From Ruminococcus sp. OA3 (GTDB lineage: Bacteria; Bacillota; Clostridia; Lachnospirales; Lachnospiraceae), in the NCBI RefSeq assembly GCF_022440845.1, contig NZ_JAKNTO010000001.1, positions 744,001-808,000 of the forward strand: a DNA stretch of 64,000 nucleotides, given 5' to 3'. The notes under the pieces were generated by a model that saw nothing but the letters and a program-made list of their open reading frames with translations, did no database searches and was not told the origin of the DNA. Every line of letters starts with the position of its first letter. Within the stretch, counting starts at the first letter, position 1. The translations under genes were made by a program, and so were the position numbers. Shown here piece by piece: positions 1 to 7,567 of the stretch.

Positions 1-1
1 A

Positions 2-484
2 TCGTATATCAGCATTATCTTCATCGTACTGCTGCTTCTGGCGCACTATGTGCTGAAATATACGACACATGGGCGAAATACCTATGCGGTAGGAGGAAAC
101 GAGAACTCTGCGTTTAATGCAGGAATCAATTATAAACGGACAACGTTTATCAACTTTGTGATCTGCGGTTTTACAGGAGCACTGGGAGGAATCCTGTATG
201 CAGCGTTTGCAGGCTCCTCGACCCCGACGCTGGGATGGCCGGATATGCACATGCTGGTAATTGCGGGCGTTGTACTGGGCGGATGTAAGCTGACAGGGGG
301 AGTAGGAAACATCTGGTATACCTTAGGAGGTATCATGCTGCTGGGAGTGATCAACAATATGATGAACCTTCTGAACGTACAGACATACGTGAACCGTCTG
401 GTGACGGGCCTGATCATGATCGGGGTCCTGTACCTGGATAAGGTCATGATGCATAAGAAAACCAAAAAAGCAAACCTAGAATAG
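2..484 (+). CDS. Sugar-type ABC transporter permease, C-terminal part (5' end outside window)
   Basis: This is the membrane permease of an RbsC/MglC-type importer, which forms the channel through which a monosaccharide or similar ligand passes. The frame is open from base 2 with no start, so the N-terminus lies upstream. The 160 visible residues hold about four hydrophobic segments. They include the family's conserved stretch in which a Gly-Gly loop (VVLGGCKLTGGVGNIW) precedes a final helix rich in small residues (LLGVINNMMNLL). A binding protein and a double ATPase of the same system follow. The substrate is not shown by the sequence. The GTG at 50 is internal and is not the start. Confidence 0.9.
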   Translation, partial: SYISIIFIVLLLLAHYVLKYTTHGRNTYAVGGNENSAFNAGINYKRTTFINFVICGFTGALGGILYAAFAGSSTPTLGWPDMHMLVIAGVVLGGCKLTGGVGNIWYTLGGIMLLGVINNMMNLLNVQTYVNRLVTGLIMIGVLYLDKVMMHKKTKKANLE

Positions 485-559
485 CTTTGTAACCCTTTTT
501 GTATTATCATGCGAGAGCATTTTAATAAAATATCATTTCAAGAAACAGGAGGAAGAGAA

Positions 560-1621
560 ATGAAGAAAAAATTATTAGCAGTAATCAGCGCAGCGTTGGT
601 AGCATCTATGCTCCTGACCGGATGCGGCGGCAGCAGCAAAGATTCAGCAGCAACAAATGATGCAGCGACAACAGACGACGCATCCAAGGATGATGCAGCA
701 GCAGATGACGCGTCCAAAGATGATGCGGCAGCTTCTGGCGATGCAAGCAGCGCAAAAATCGGTATGGTTGTAAACAACTCCGGACAGGACCCATACCAGA
801 CTTCTTACTACGACACAATGAATTCCTATGCGAAAGAAAAAGGCGTTGACCTTCAGATCCTTGACCCGAAGGGTGATGCTACAACACAGGCTAACCAGAT
901 TCAGGACCTGATCAACATGAAATGCGATGTTATCATCGTATGGCCGGTTAACGGTGAGACAGCTGTTGCTTCTGTAAGAGCAATCAATAAAGCTGGTATC
1001 CCGTGTCTGACAGCAAACACAAATGTTGCTGAATCCGGTGAAGAATTCATCAAATGCTACGTTGGACCTTCAAATGTAGAAGAAGGAAAGCAGTCTGCAC
1101 AGGCTATGGTTGAAGCTCTTGGAAATGATGCTAAGATCGTTGAAATTGCAGGACCTGCAGGATACACAACATCTCTGGAACGTTCTCAGGGTCTGAAAGA
1201 AGGTATCGAAGGAACAAATATCCAGGTACTTGACAGCCAGACAGGTGAAGGTAACCGTGAAAAATGCCAGCAGGTAATGGAAAACTACCTTGTTAAATAT
1301 GGCAAGGGTGAGCTTGATGCAGTCTTCACATTCGATGACAATGCGGCATTCGGTGCATGGAATGCAATCGAAGCAGCAGGACGTCAGGATGATGTTAAGA
1401 TCTTTGCAGCAGCAGCTGGAAGCTACGAAACTGTACAGTATGTAAAAGATGGAAAAATTCAGGCTACAGCTATGCAGTCACCGCATTTTGATGCAAAAGC
1501 AGCACTGGATATGGCAGTGAAGCTGGCAGCAGGCGAAGAACCGGAAGAATTCTATAACTACATTGAAACACCGGTAGCAACACCGGATAACGTGGATTCT
1601 CTCGGACTGGAAGAATGGTAG
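560..1621 (+). CDS. Sugar-type ABC transporter substrate-binding lipoprotein
   Basis: Extracytoplasmic ligand-binding lipoprotein of the importer, Peripla_BP_4/RbsB fold, 353 residues. The start at 560 is chosen because AGGAGG lies at 548-553; an upstream in-frame ATG at 509 has no such site. The signal peptide ends in a lipobox LTGC with the lipidated Cys at residue 22. Residues 25-65 form a low-complexity Asp/Ala/Ser linker made of repeated DDASKDDAA-like units, typical of a tether to the membrane. The folded part starts near AKIGMVVNNSGQDPYQTS. The gene sits between its permease and ATPase. The ligand is unknown; a sugar or sugar derivative is inferred from family only. Confidence 0.92.
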   Translation: MKKKLLAVISAALVASMLLTGCGGSSKDSAATNDAATTDDASKDDAAADDASKDDAAASGDASSAKIGMVVNNSGQDPYQTSYYDTMNSYAKEKGVDLQILDPKGDATTQANQIQDLINMKCDVIIVWPVNGETAVASVRAINKAGIPCLTANTNVAESGEEFIKCYVGPSNVEEGKQSAQAMVEALGNDAKIVEIAGPAGYTTSLERSQGLKEGIEGTNIQVLDSQTGEGNREKCQQVMENYLVKYGKGELDAVFTFDDNAAFGAWNAIEAAGRQDDVKIFAAAAGSYETVQYVKDGKIQATAMQSPHFDAKAALDMAVKLAAGEEPEEFYNYIETPVATPDNVDSLGLEEW

Positions 1622-1661
1622 AATTGGGCACTCCTTAAATTGTAGTAAAAGCTAATAATTA

Positions 1662-1694
1662 CTTTGCCGAGCCGTGTAAGCGGCTCCGGCAAAG
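1662..1694 (+). promoter_or_regulatory. Intercistronic stem-loop between binding protein and ATPase genes
   Basis: CTTTGCCG-AGCCG at 1662-1674 pairs with CGGCTCCGGCAAAG at 1681-1694 with a single bulge and a 6-base loop. No T-run follows, so it is not a classical terminator. In binding-protein transport operons such hairpins usually protect the 3' end of the binding-protein mRNA and lower expression of the next gene; that role is inferred here. Confidence 0.65.
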
Positions 1695-1732
1695 AGATAT
1701 TCATTTTGAATGTAAAACCGGAGGAAATGTAA

Positions 1733-3247
1733 ATGAGCAATGAATATGTTCTTGAAATGAAAGATATCAGTAAAACTTTTCCCGGTGTTAAGGCATTGGA
1801 TCATGCTCATTTGAATCTGAAATACGGCGAGGTACTGGCACTGTGCGGAGAGAACGGTGCGGGAAAGTCAACACTGATGAAAGTGCTTTCCGGAGTATAC
1901 CACGCTGATGAGGGTTCGGGTGAGATCATTTACCAGGGGAAACCTGTTCGCTACAATAGTCCTATTGAGGCGAAAAATGATGGTGTTGTCTTAATTTTCC
2001 AGGAATTATCCTTAGTAATGGATTTAACCGTAGCAGAGAACCTGTATCTGGGCAGCCTGCCGAAAAAAGGCGGCAGGATTGACTGGAAGAAGATGAATGC
2101 GGATGCACAGAAGGTTCTGGATGAACTGGAGTGCCCGGCAAAACCGACGGACACGATCTCGGCACTGCCGATCGCACAGCAGCAGATGGTGGAGATCGCC
2201 CGTGGAATCGCCCTGGGCGCAAAGATCCTCGTGCTGGATGAGCCGACGTCTTCCCTGACAGAAAAAGAAAAGAATTCTCTGTTTAAGATTGTCAACAAAC
2301 TGAAAACCCAGGGTGTTGGTATGGTATATATCAGCCACAAGATGGATGAGATCTTCGAGATCAGCGACCGTGTGCTGGTGATGAGGGATGGAAAACCGAC
2401 CGGTGAATTTGTGACCAAAGACATCGAGCTGGACGACATCGTAAACAGTATGATCGGCCGTTCCCTCGACAATTACTACTATAAATGTAAATGGAACCCG
2501 AAGGAAGAAGTGCTGCGGGTAGAAAACCTGTCCCTGAAGGGATATTTTAAGGATATTTCCTTTAACGTCCATGCCGGGGAGGTTGTGGGATTCTACGGCC
2601 TGGTAGGAGCGGGACGTACAGAGATCATGGAGACAATCTTCGGTATCCGCAAGGCGGATTCGGGAAAGATCTACCTGGAAGGCAAGGAGCAGAAGATCCG
2701 GTCCAGTGTGGATGCGGTAAAGGCAAAGATCGGGTTTGTTACGGAGAACCGTAAGGAACAGGGCCTGGTGCTGGAGCAGTCGTGCCGTGACAACATGGCG
2801 CTGGCGAAACTGCCGATGATCTCAAAGGCGGGCTTTGTGGATATGAAGGCATCGTATGAGATTTATAAAGAATATCATGACAAGCTGCAGATCAGCTCAC
2901 CGAGTTCCGAGCAGCCGGTTGGAAATCTATCCGGGGGAAACCAGCAGAAGGTAGTACTGGGGAAATGGATGACGATCGGTCCGAAACTGCTGATTCTGGA
3001 TGAGCCGACGCGTGGTATCGATGTAGGGTCGAAATCAGAGATATACAGACTGATCGCAGAGCTGGCGGAGAAAGAAGGGCTGGCGGTCATCATCATTTCC
3101 TCGGAGATGCCGGAGGTCATGGGAATCAGCAACCGGGTACTGACGATCGCACAGGGTAATCTGACAGGAGAACTCGTGGGTGATGAGATCACAGAGGAAA
3201 CACTGATGAGAGCAATTCTTATCACGGATTCCACGCAACAGGCATAA
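1733..3247 (+). CDS. Sugar-type ABC transporter ATP-binding protein (tandem ATPase domains)
   Basis: RbsA/MglA-type ATPase, 504 residues, with two nucleotide-binding domains that energise the permease at 1-484. The first has Walker A GENGAGKST (residues 39-47), a variant signature LPIAQQQ near 145-151 and Walker B LVLDEPTS near 166. The second has the degenerate Walker A GLVGAGRTE (289-297) usual for this family, signature LSGGNQQ (399-405) and Walker B LLILDEPT. ATG at 1733 follows GGAGG at 1720-1724. The visible gene order is permease, binding protein, ATPase, the reverse of the common rbsA-C-B order. A terminator closes the operon. Confidence 0.93.
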   Translation: MSNEYVLEMKDISKTFPGVKALDHAHLNLKYGEVLALCGENGAGKSTLMKVLSGVYHADEGSGEIIYQGKPVRYNSPIEAKNDGVVLIFQELSLVMDLTVAENLYLGSLPKKGGRIDWKKMNADAQKVLDELECPAKPTDTISALPIAQQQMVEIARGIALGAKILVLDEPTSSLTEKEKNSLFKIVNKLKTQGVGMVYISHKMDEIFEISDRVLVMRDGKPTGEFVTKDIELDDIVNSMIGRSLDNYYYKCKWNPKEEVLRVENLSLKGYFKDISFNVHAGEVVGFYGLVGAGRTEIMETIFGIRKADSGKIYLEGKEQKIRSSVDAVKAKIGFVTENRKEQGLVLEQSCRDNMALAKLPMISKAGFVDMKASYEIYKEYHDKLQISSPSSEQPVGNLSGGNQQKVVLGKWMTIGPKLLILDEPTRGIDVGSKSEIYRLIAELAEKEGLAVIIISSEMPEVMGISNRVLTIAQGNLTGELVGDEITEETLMRAILITDSTQQA

Positions 3248-3278
3248 CTTTCCTACTAGAAATAAAATATATGAAAAG

Positions 3279-3329
3279 CGATCATTCGCCGGTATTGCCG
3301 GAAGGCATAACGGCGTATGATCGTTTTTT
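3279..3329 (+). terminator. Rho-independent terminator of the sugar ABC operon
   Basis: Arms at 3279-3291 and 3311-3323 pair with one mismatch, an inner GCC/GGC pairing continues the stem, and TTTTTT follows at 3324-3329. Confidence 0.85.
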
Positions 3330-3597
3330 GTTATAAAGCAAGAAACCGTAAAAGCAGTTATTATCAATGCAATATAAAAAATATGTAATTACCAGAAAAC
3401 AAGTTATAATCGGGAAATGAAGTGGGGCACTGTGAAAAGCAAGATTAGTGCATGATTTGGCAAGACATAGTATTTTAACGGAATGAATAATAGAGTACAA
3501 TGACATCAGATTCAAGGAAGAACTAAGAGCAAATTCCTTGAAATGTGAATGAGAATTACATAAAAGGCAGAGAGGAAATTAAAGGAGGAAAAGCAAG
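3330..3597 (+). other. AT-rich leader region before the first UroD-like gene
   Basis: No gene is seen. The stretch presumably carries the promoter of the gene at 3598: TATAAT-like hexamers occur near 3407 and TACAAT near 3497, but neither has a convincing -35 at 16-18 bp. AAAGGAGG at 3579-3586 is the ribosome binding site of the next gene. No riboswitch class is recognised. Confidence 0.4.
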
Positions 3598-4905
3598 ATG
3601 ATTACATCAAAAGAGAGAGAGATTATCCGTGAGCTGGCAAAACAGGTAAAAGAAGTTTCCCAGAGACCGGAGATGAAAACAAGAGAAGAACTGTGGTACA
3701 ACCACAATGAACTGAAAACGACAGATCCTGTAGTTGCAGTATTCCCGGAGATGTCCTGGAGAGAGATCATCACACCGGAATCTCTGCAGTGCGAATGTGA
3801 CGAGGCTAGAGAGATGGAATGGTTCCTGCGTGCAAAGCTGTTCCGCGCCAATGTGATCAACGATGATGTACCCGTGCATGATATCTGGGAAGTAAGAAAA
3901 ATTATTACCGATACAGGCTGGGATAAATTAAATCCGAATCACAAGAATGCAGCATTTGCTAATGTAAGTTTCCGTGATAACTGCCTCGGTGATGTGCCGC
4001 TGGCATGGAGAAATGACTTTAATTTTGATGCCGGTGCGAAACACTTTGAACCGATCATCGACGAACCGGATCAGCTGTCAAGACTGGGCACACCGGAAGT
4101 CATTTATCACGAAAAAGAAACGATGGAAAAACTGAAACTGCATCAGGACGTACTTGGAGATATCCTGGATGTACGTCTTGTAGGTCTTAAATTCCTTTAC
4201 ATTGCGATGATGGAAACATATTCTGACTTCCGTGGCCTTGAGCAGGTTATGTACGATATCTATGAAGAACCGGAAATGCTGCATGAAGCCATGGCAATCA
4301 TGGAAGAGGGCTATAACGGACTTCTGGATCAGTATCTGGAGCAGGGTCTGCTTACATGTAATGGTAATCAGGCATACAGCGGATCAGGCGGACAGACATA
4401 TACACATGAAATTCCAAACGATGACAGCGTATGTACAGACCTGAAGAACTTCTTCGGTATGACAGAATCCCAGGAGTTCACTATGGTAGGACCGGAACAG
4501 CACTGGGAATTTGTACAGAAACATGAGAAAAAAGTCGCAGACAGATTCGGACTGACAGCTTATGGATGCTGTGAGCCGATTGAAGACAAGCTGCAGTATA
4601 TCAAACAGTTTGACTGCCTGAGAAGAATTTCTGTGTCTCCGTGGGCAGATATTCAGAAGTGTTCTGACAGAATGGGTAAGGATTATGTATACTCCTGGAA
4701 ACCAAACCCATCTTACTACCTGAACAACTACATGCCAGATAAGACAGAGTTCATGGAAGGCTACGTAAAGAACATGCTGAATGTTACAAAAGACAAGAAC
4801 TGCGTGGAGATCGTACTGAAAGATACACATACATGCCAGAACGATCCAATGAGATTCAATGCATGGGTTAAAGATGTCCGCAGATGGATTGAAGAAACAC
4901 GCTAA
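3598..4905 (+). CDS. UroD/MtaA-superfamily protein, paralogue A
   Basis: 435-residue protein of the uroporphyrinogen decarboxylase/cobalamin methyltransferase (MtaA, MtbA, MetE-like) TIM-barrel superfamily; the exact reaction is unknown. It is not haem-pathway HemE: it is longer, stands outside any haem cluster and has a Cys-rich candidate metal site, GCCEP at residues 323-327 and DTHTC at 409-413. These sit roughly where methyltransferase members carry their zinc-binding His-X-Cys and distal Cys. No corrinoid protein is encoded in the window. ATG at 3598 has AAAGGAGG 11 bp upstream. A close paralogue lies at 6009 across an AraC gene, and a sugar importer lies just upstream, so a role in processing an imported, possibly methylated, compound is a guess. 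Confidence 0.75.
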   Translation: MITSKEREIIRELAKQVKEVSQRPEMKTREELWYNHNELKTTDPVVAVFPEMSWREIITPESLQCECDEAREMEWFLRAKLFRANVINDDVPVHDIWEVRKIITDTGWDKLNPNHKNAAFANVSFRDNCLGDVPLAWRNDFNFDAGAKHFEPIIDEPDQLSRLGTPEVIYHEKETMEKLKLHQDVLGDILDVRLVGLKFLYIAMMETYSDFRGLEQVMYDIYEEPEMLHEAMAIMEEGYNGLLDQYLEQGLLTCNGNQAYSGSGGQTYTHEIPNDDSVCTDLKNFFGMTESQEFTMVGPEQHWEFVQKHEKKVADRFGLTAYGCCEPIEDKLQYIKQFDCLRRISVSPWADIQKCSDRMGKDYVYSWKPNPSYYLNNYMPDKTEFMEGYVKNMLNVTKDKNCVEIVLKDTHTCQNDPMRFNAWVKDVRRWIEETR

Positions 4906-4932
4906 TAAGTATAAATACTCTTCTTAAATAAA

Positions 4933-4957
4933 AGGCCGCTGCTTTTTGCAGCGGCCT
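4933..4957 (-). terminator. Hairpin between convergent genes; terminator mainly for the AraC gene
   Basis: A perfect 10-bp stem AGGCCGCTGC/GCAGCGGCCT encloses a TTTTT loop. Read on the minus strand the stem is followed by TTTTATTT, a good intrinsic terminator. On the plus strand only CTCCTC follows, so termination of the upstream gene would be weaker. Confidence 0.75.
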
Positions 4958-4979
4958 CTCCTCATGTCCGCCGAAGGCT

Positions 4980-5837
4980 TTAATTCATCAATTTACGGTA
5001 CTGTCTGGGTGAACAGCCGGTTTTTTCGGTAAAAACACTGGTAAAGCTGGCACTGTGGGCATAACCCAATTCATCGGCAATTTCCTTTATGGGTTTGTCT
5101 GTTGTGGCAAGTAAAATTTTTGCCTGACTGAGACGGAGATTGAGGCAGTATTCAAGCGGTGACAGACCGGTCTCTTTTTTAAAGAGGCGTGAATAGTAAT
5201 AAGGGCTCAAATGAGCAATCTCCGACAATTCTTTCAGGGAAGGCTGCTTTGAAACATGCCTGTGAATGTATTGCAGTGTTCTCAGGATGGGATTGCTGTC
5301 CTCGGAATTATGATCCTTTGGTGCCATGAGAAGCTGAATAAATCTGTATACCCGCATAGAAGTGTCCATCGGATTTTCATAGCTATTATTTTCATAATAG
5401 GATACCGTATCCACCATAAGGCTGCGTATCAAAACATTGCTTTGAGATCGAATCAGAGGACCGGATCTGTCTAACATATACTTACACAGTTCATGGGAAT
5501 TGACTCCGTCGAAATGAATATAATAAAATTCCAGGTCGTCATGGGCAGAATAGCAATGTTCTTCCCGACAGTCCAGCAGCACAACATCCCCGGCCTGAGC
5601 ATCAAATTCACAGTTTCGAAATTTAATATGGAACAGACCGGACTCGACATAGATCAATAAGCAGTAAGGATAGGATTTACGCTGATAAAAGTATTCATGG
5701 GTGCAGAAAAAGTGCCCGCACCACACAAGATAATAGAACATATCACATTCCTGTCCATCCAATGTAGGTGCGGCAAAGTAAAATCTTGAGGATTTCGGAA
5801 GAACACCTGCTTCTTTTGGGTTTGTCAGTATACTCAT
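4980..5837 (-). CDS. AraC-family transcriptional regulator
   Basis: 285 residues. The N-terminal half is a cupin-like effector domain, and the last ~100 residues hold two helix-turn-helix motifs of the AraC/XylS family (PSLKELSEIAHLSPYYYSRLFKKETG, then KPIKEIADELGYAHSASFTSVFTEKTG), which bind DNA. The start ATG at 5837 is preceded on the minus strand by GGGAGG. It lies between the two UroD-like paralogues and is divergent from the second, so it is the likely regulator of one or both, responding to a small molecule. Regulation of the pair is inferred from position only. Confidence 0.9.
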   Translation of the reverse strand: MSILTNPKEAGVLPKSSRFYFAAPTLDGQECDMFYYLVWCGHFFCTHEYFYQRKSYPYCLLIYVESGLFHIKFRNCEFDAQAGDVVLLDCREEHCYSAHDDLEFYYIHFDGVNSHELCKYMLDRSGPLIRSQSNVLIRSLMVDTVSYYENNSYENPMDTSMRVYRFIQLLMAPKDHNSEDSNPILRTLQYIHRHVSKQPSLKELSEIAHLSPYYYSRLFKKETGLSPLEYCLNLRLSQAKILLATTDKPIKEIADELGYAHSASFTSVFTEKTGCSPRQYRKLMN

Positions 5838-5896
5838 AGTACCTCCCTGTCCGTAAAATATTATTATTTTTCAGAATAGCACAGACAAAAGAAAAA

Positions 5897-5908
5897 GGCA
5901 ATATTGCC
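5897..5908. promoter_or_regulatory. 12-bp palindrome in the divergent AraC/UroD-like intergenic region
   Basis: GGCAATATTGCC is a perfect palindrome lying between the divergent starts at 5837 and 6009. It is a candidate operator, but AraC proteins usually bind direct repeats, so the assignment is weak. Confidence 0.3.
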
Positions 5909-6008
5909 TAAGTTTTGGGCAAATCAAAGTATGGAATATATTGATAGCAAAGGATATACTGAAACAAGAAACAGGCAAACAAACAATACTTTTGGAGGAG
6001 ATTGTTCA

Positions 6009-7325
6009 ATGACAGAGACACGAATCACAACAGAGGAAAGATGTGTTATCCGGGAACTGGCAAAACAGGTACATGATGTATCGCAGCGTCCGGACATGGA
6101 AAAAAAGAGAGAGCTCTGGTTTGCTCACAACGATCTTAAGACAACAGACCCGGTTGTCGCGGTATTTCCCGAAATGTCATGGTGGGAGATCATCAGGCCG
6201 GAATCACTGCAGTGTAGAAGTGATGAGGCCAGAGAGATCGAGTGGCTGCTGCGTGCAAGACTGTTTCGCGCAGATGTGATCAGGGATGACATTCCGGTGG
6301 AAAATATCTGGGAAGTACAAAAATTAATTTCAGATACAGGCTGGGATAAGCAGAATCCAAATCACAAGAATTCAGCGTTTGGAAATGCAAGTTATGTGGA
6401 TAACTGTCTGGGAAGCGTACCCCTTGCGTGGAAAAATGATTTTGATTTTGAAGCACGGGGAATGCATTTTGAGCCTGTAATTGAGGAACCTGATCAGCTT
6501 TCAAGACTGGGCGCCCCGGAAATCATTTACCACGAAAAAGAAACGATGGAAAAACTTAAACTGCATCAGGATTTACTCGGAGATATTCTGGATGTACAGT
6601 TGGTCGGGAAAAAATTCCTTTACTTTGCCATGATGGAGACATATTCAGATTTCCGCGGTCTGGAGCAGGTAATGTACGATGTCTATGAGGAGCCGCAGAT
6701 GCTGCATGAAGCTATGGCAATCATGGAGGAGGGTTATCATAGACTGCTGGACCAATATCTTGAAATGGGGCTTCTGACAACCAATGGAAACCAGGCGTAC
6801 AACGGGTCGGGCGGAATGAGTTATACACATGATCTGCCAAATGAAAACAAAGTCTGCACGGACCTGAAGGATTTCTGGGGTTTTACCGAGTCTCAGGAGT
6901 TCACCATGGTGGGACCAGAGCAGCACTGGGAGTTTGTACAGAAACATGAAAAGAGTGTCGCGGATCGTTTTGGCCTGACATCTTACGGGTGCTGTGAACC
7001 CGTGGAGGACAAGCTGAAATATGTGCTCACATTTGACTGTATCAGGAGGATTTCCGTATCCCCGTGGGCGGATATTGAAAAGTGTGCTGATAGAATCGGC
7101 AAAAAGACGGTGTATTCCTGGAAGCCAAATCCATCCTATTACCTGAACAATTATAAGCCGGATAATACGGAGTTTATGGAAGGATATATTAAAAACATGC
7201 TGAACCAAACAAAGAATAACTGCGCGGAGATTGTACTGAAAGATACCCATACCTGTCAGAATGATCCGTTGAGATTTCATGCATGGGTAAGAGATGTCCG
7301 CAGATGGATTGACGAAACCCGATAA
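6009..7325 (+). CDS. UroD/MtaA-superfamily protein, paralogue B
   Basis: 438 residues, clearly homologous over its whole length to the protein at 3598 and sharing most of its sequence, including the candidate metal site (YGCCEP and DTHTCQND) and the conserved WKPNPSYYLNNY segment. Start 6009 is preferred because GGAGGAG lies at 5994-6000; the in-frame ATG at 5904 adds 35 unconserved residues and has no ribosome binding site. Its function is unknown beyond superfamily membership. The tandem duplication around a regulator gene suggests either two related substrates or two subunits of one enzyme. Confidence 0.75.
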   Translation: MTETRITTEERCVIRELAKQVHDVSQRPDMEKKRELWFAHNDLKTTDPVVAVFPEMSWWEIIRPESLQCRSDEAREIEWLLRARLFRADVIRDDIPVENIWEVQKLISDTGWDKQNPNHKNSAFGNASYVDNCLGSVPLAWKNDFDFEARGMHFEPVIEEPDQLSRLGAPEIIYHEKETMEKLKLHQDLLGDILDVQLVGKKFLYFAMMETYSDFRGLEQVMYDVYEEPQMLHEAMAIMEEGYHRLLDQYLEMGLLTTNGNQAYNGSGGMSYTHDLPNENKVCTDLKDFWGFTESQEFTMVGPEQHWEFVQKHEKSVADRFGLTSYGCCEPVEDKLKYVLTFDCIRRISVSPWADIEKCADRIGKKTVYSWKPNPSYYLNNYKPDNTEFMEGYIKNMLNQTKNNCAEIVLKDTHTCQNDPLRFHAWVRDVRRWIDETR

Positions 7326-7434
7326 AAGCAAAATACATAAACTATTAGACAAGTTTGAACATTGAAAGACTGGATGAAAAGGCATATTATAATAAACGTT
7401 AAAAAGCAAGTTATATAAACTCTTTTTTGACATT

Positions 7435-7466
7435 GACCCGCTTCCTACAGCGGGTCTTCTCCTTTT
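7435..7466 (+). terminator. Terminator after UroD-like paralogue B
   Basis: GACCCGC (7435-7441) pairs with GCGGGTC (7450-7456) around an 8-base loop, followed by the T-rich TTCTCCTTTT. Confidence 0.7.
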
Positions 7467-7567
7467 ATGAGAGCTTATACAGAGAAAGGCCTTCTAGCCG
7501 AGGGGATTTTGTGATGGTAAGATGAATGATATAGAACATAAAAGATTTTATGGTGGGAGGAATCAAA

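Noticed and set aside
3598-7325. Haem-pathway uroporphyrinogen decarboxylase (hemE)
   Set aside because: Two tandem paralogues of ~436 residues with Cys-rich motifs and no haem genes nearby do not fit HemE; superfamily-level naming is safer.
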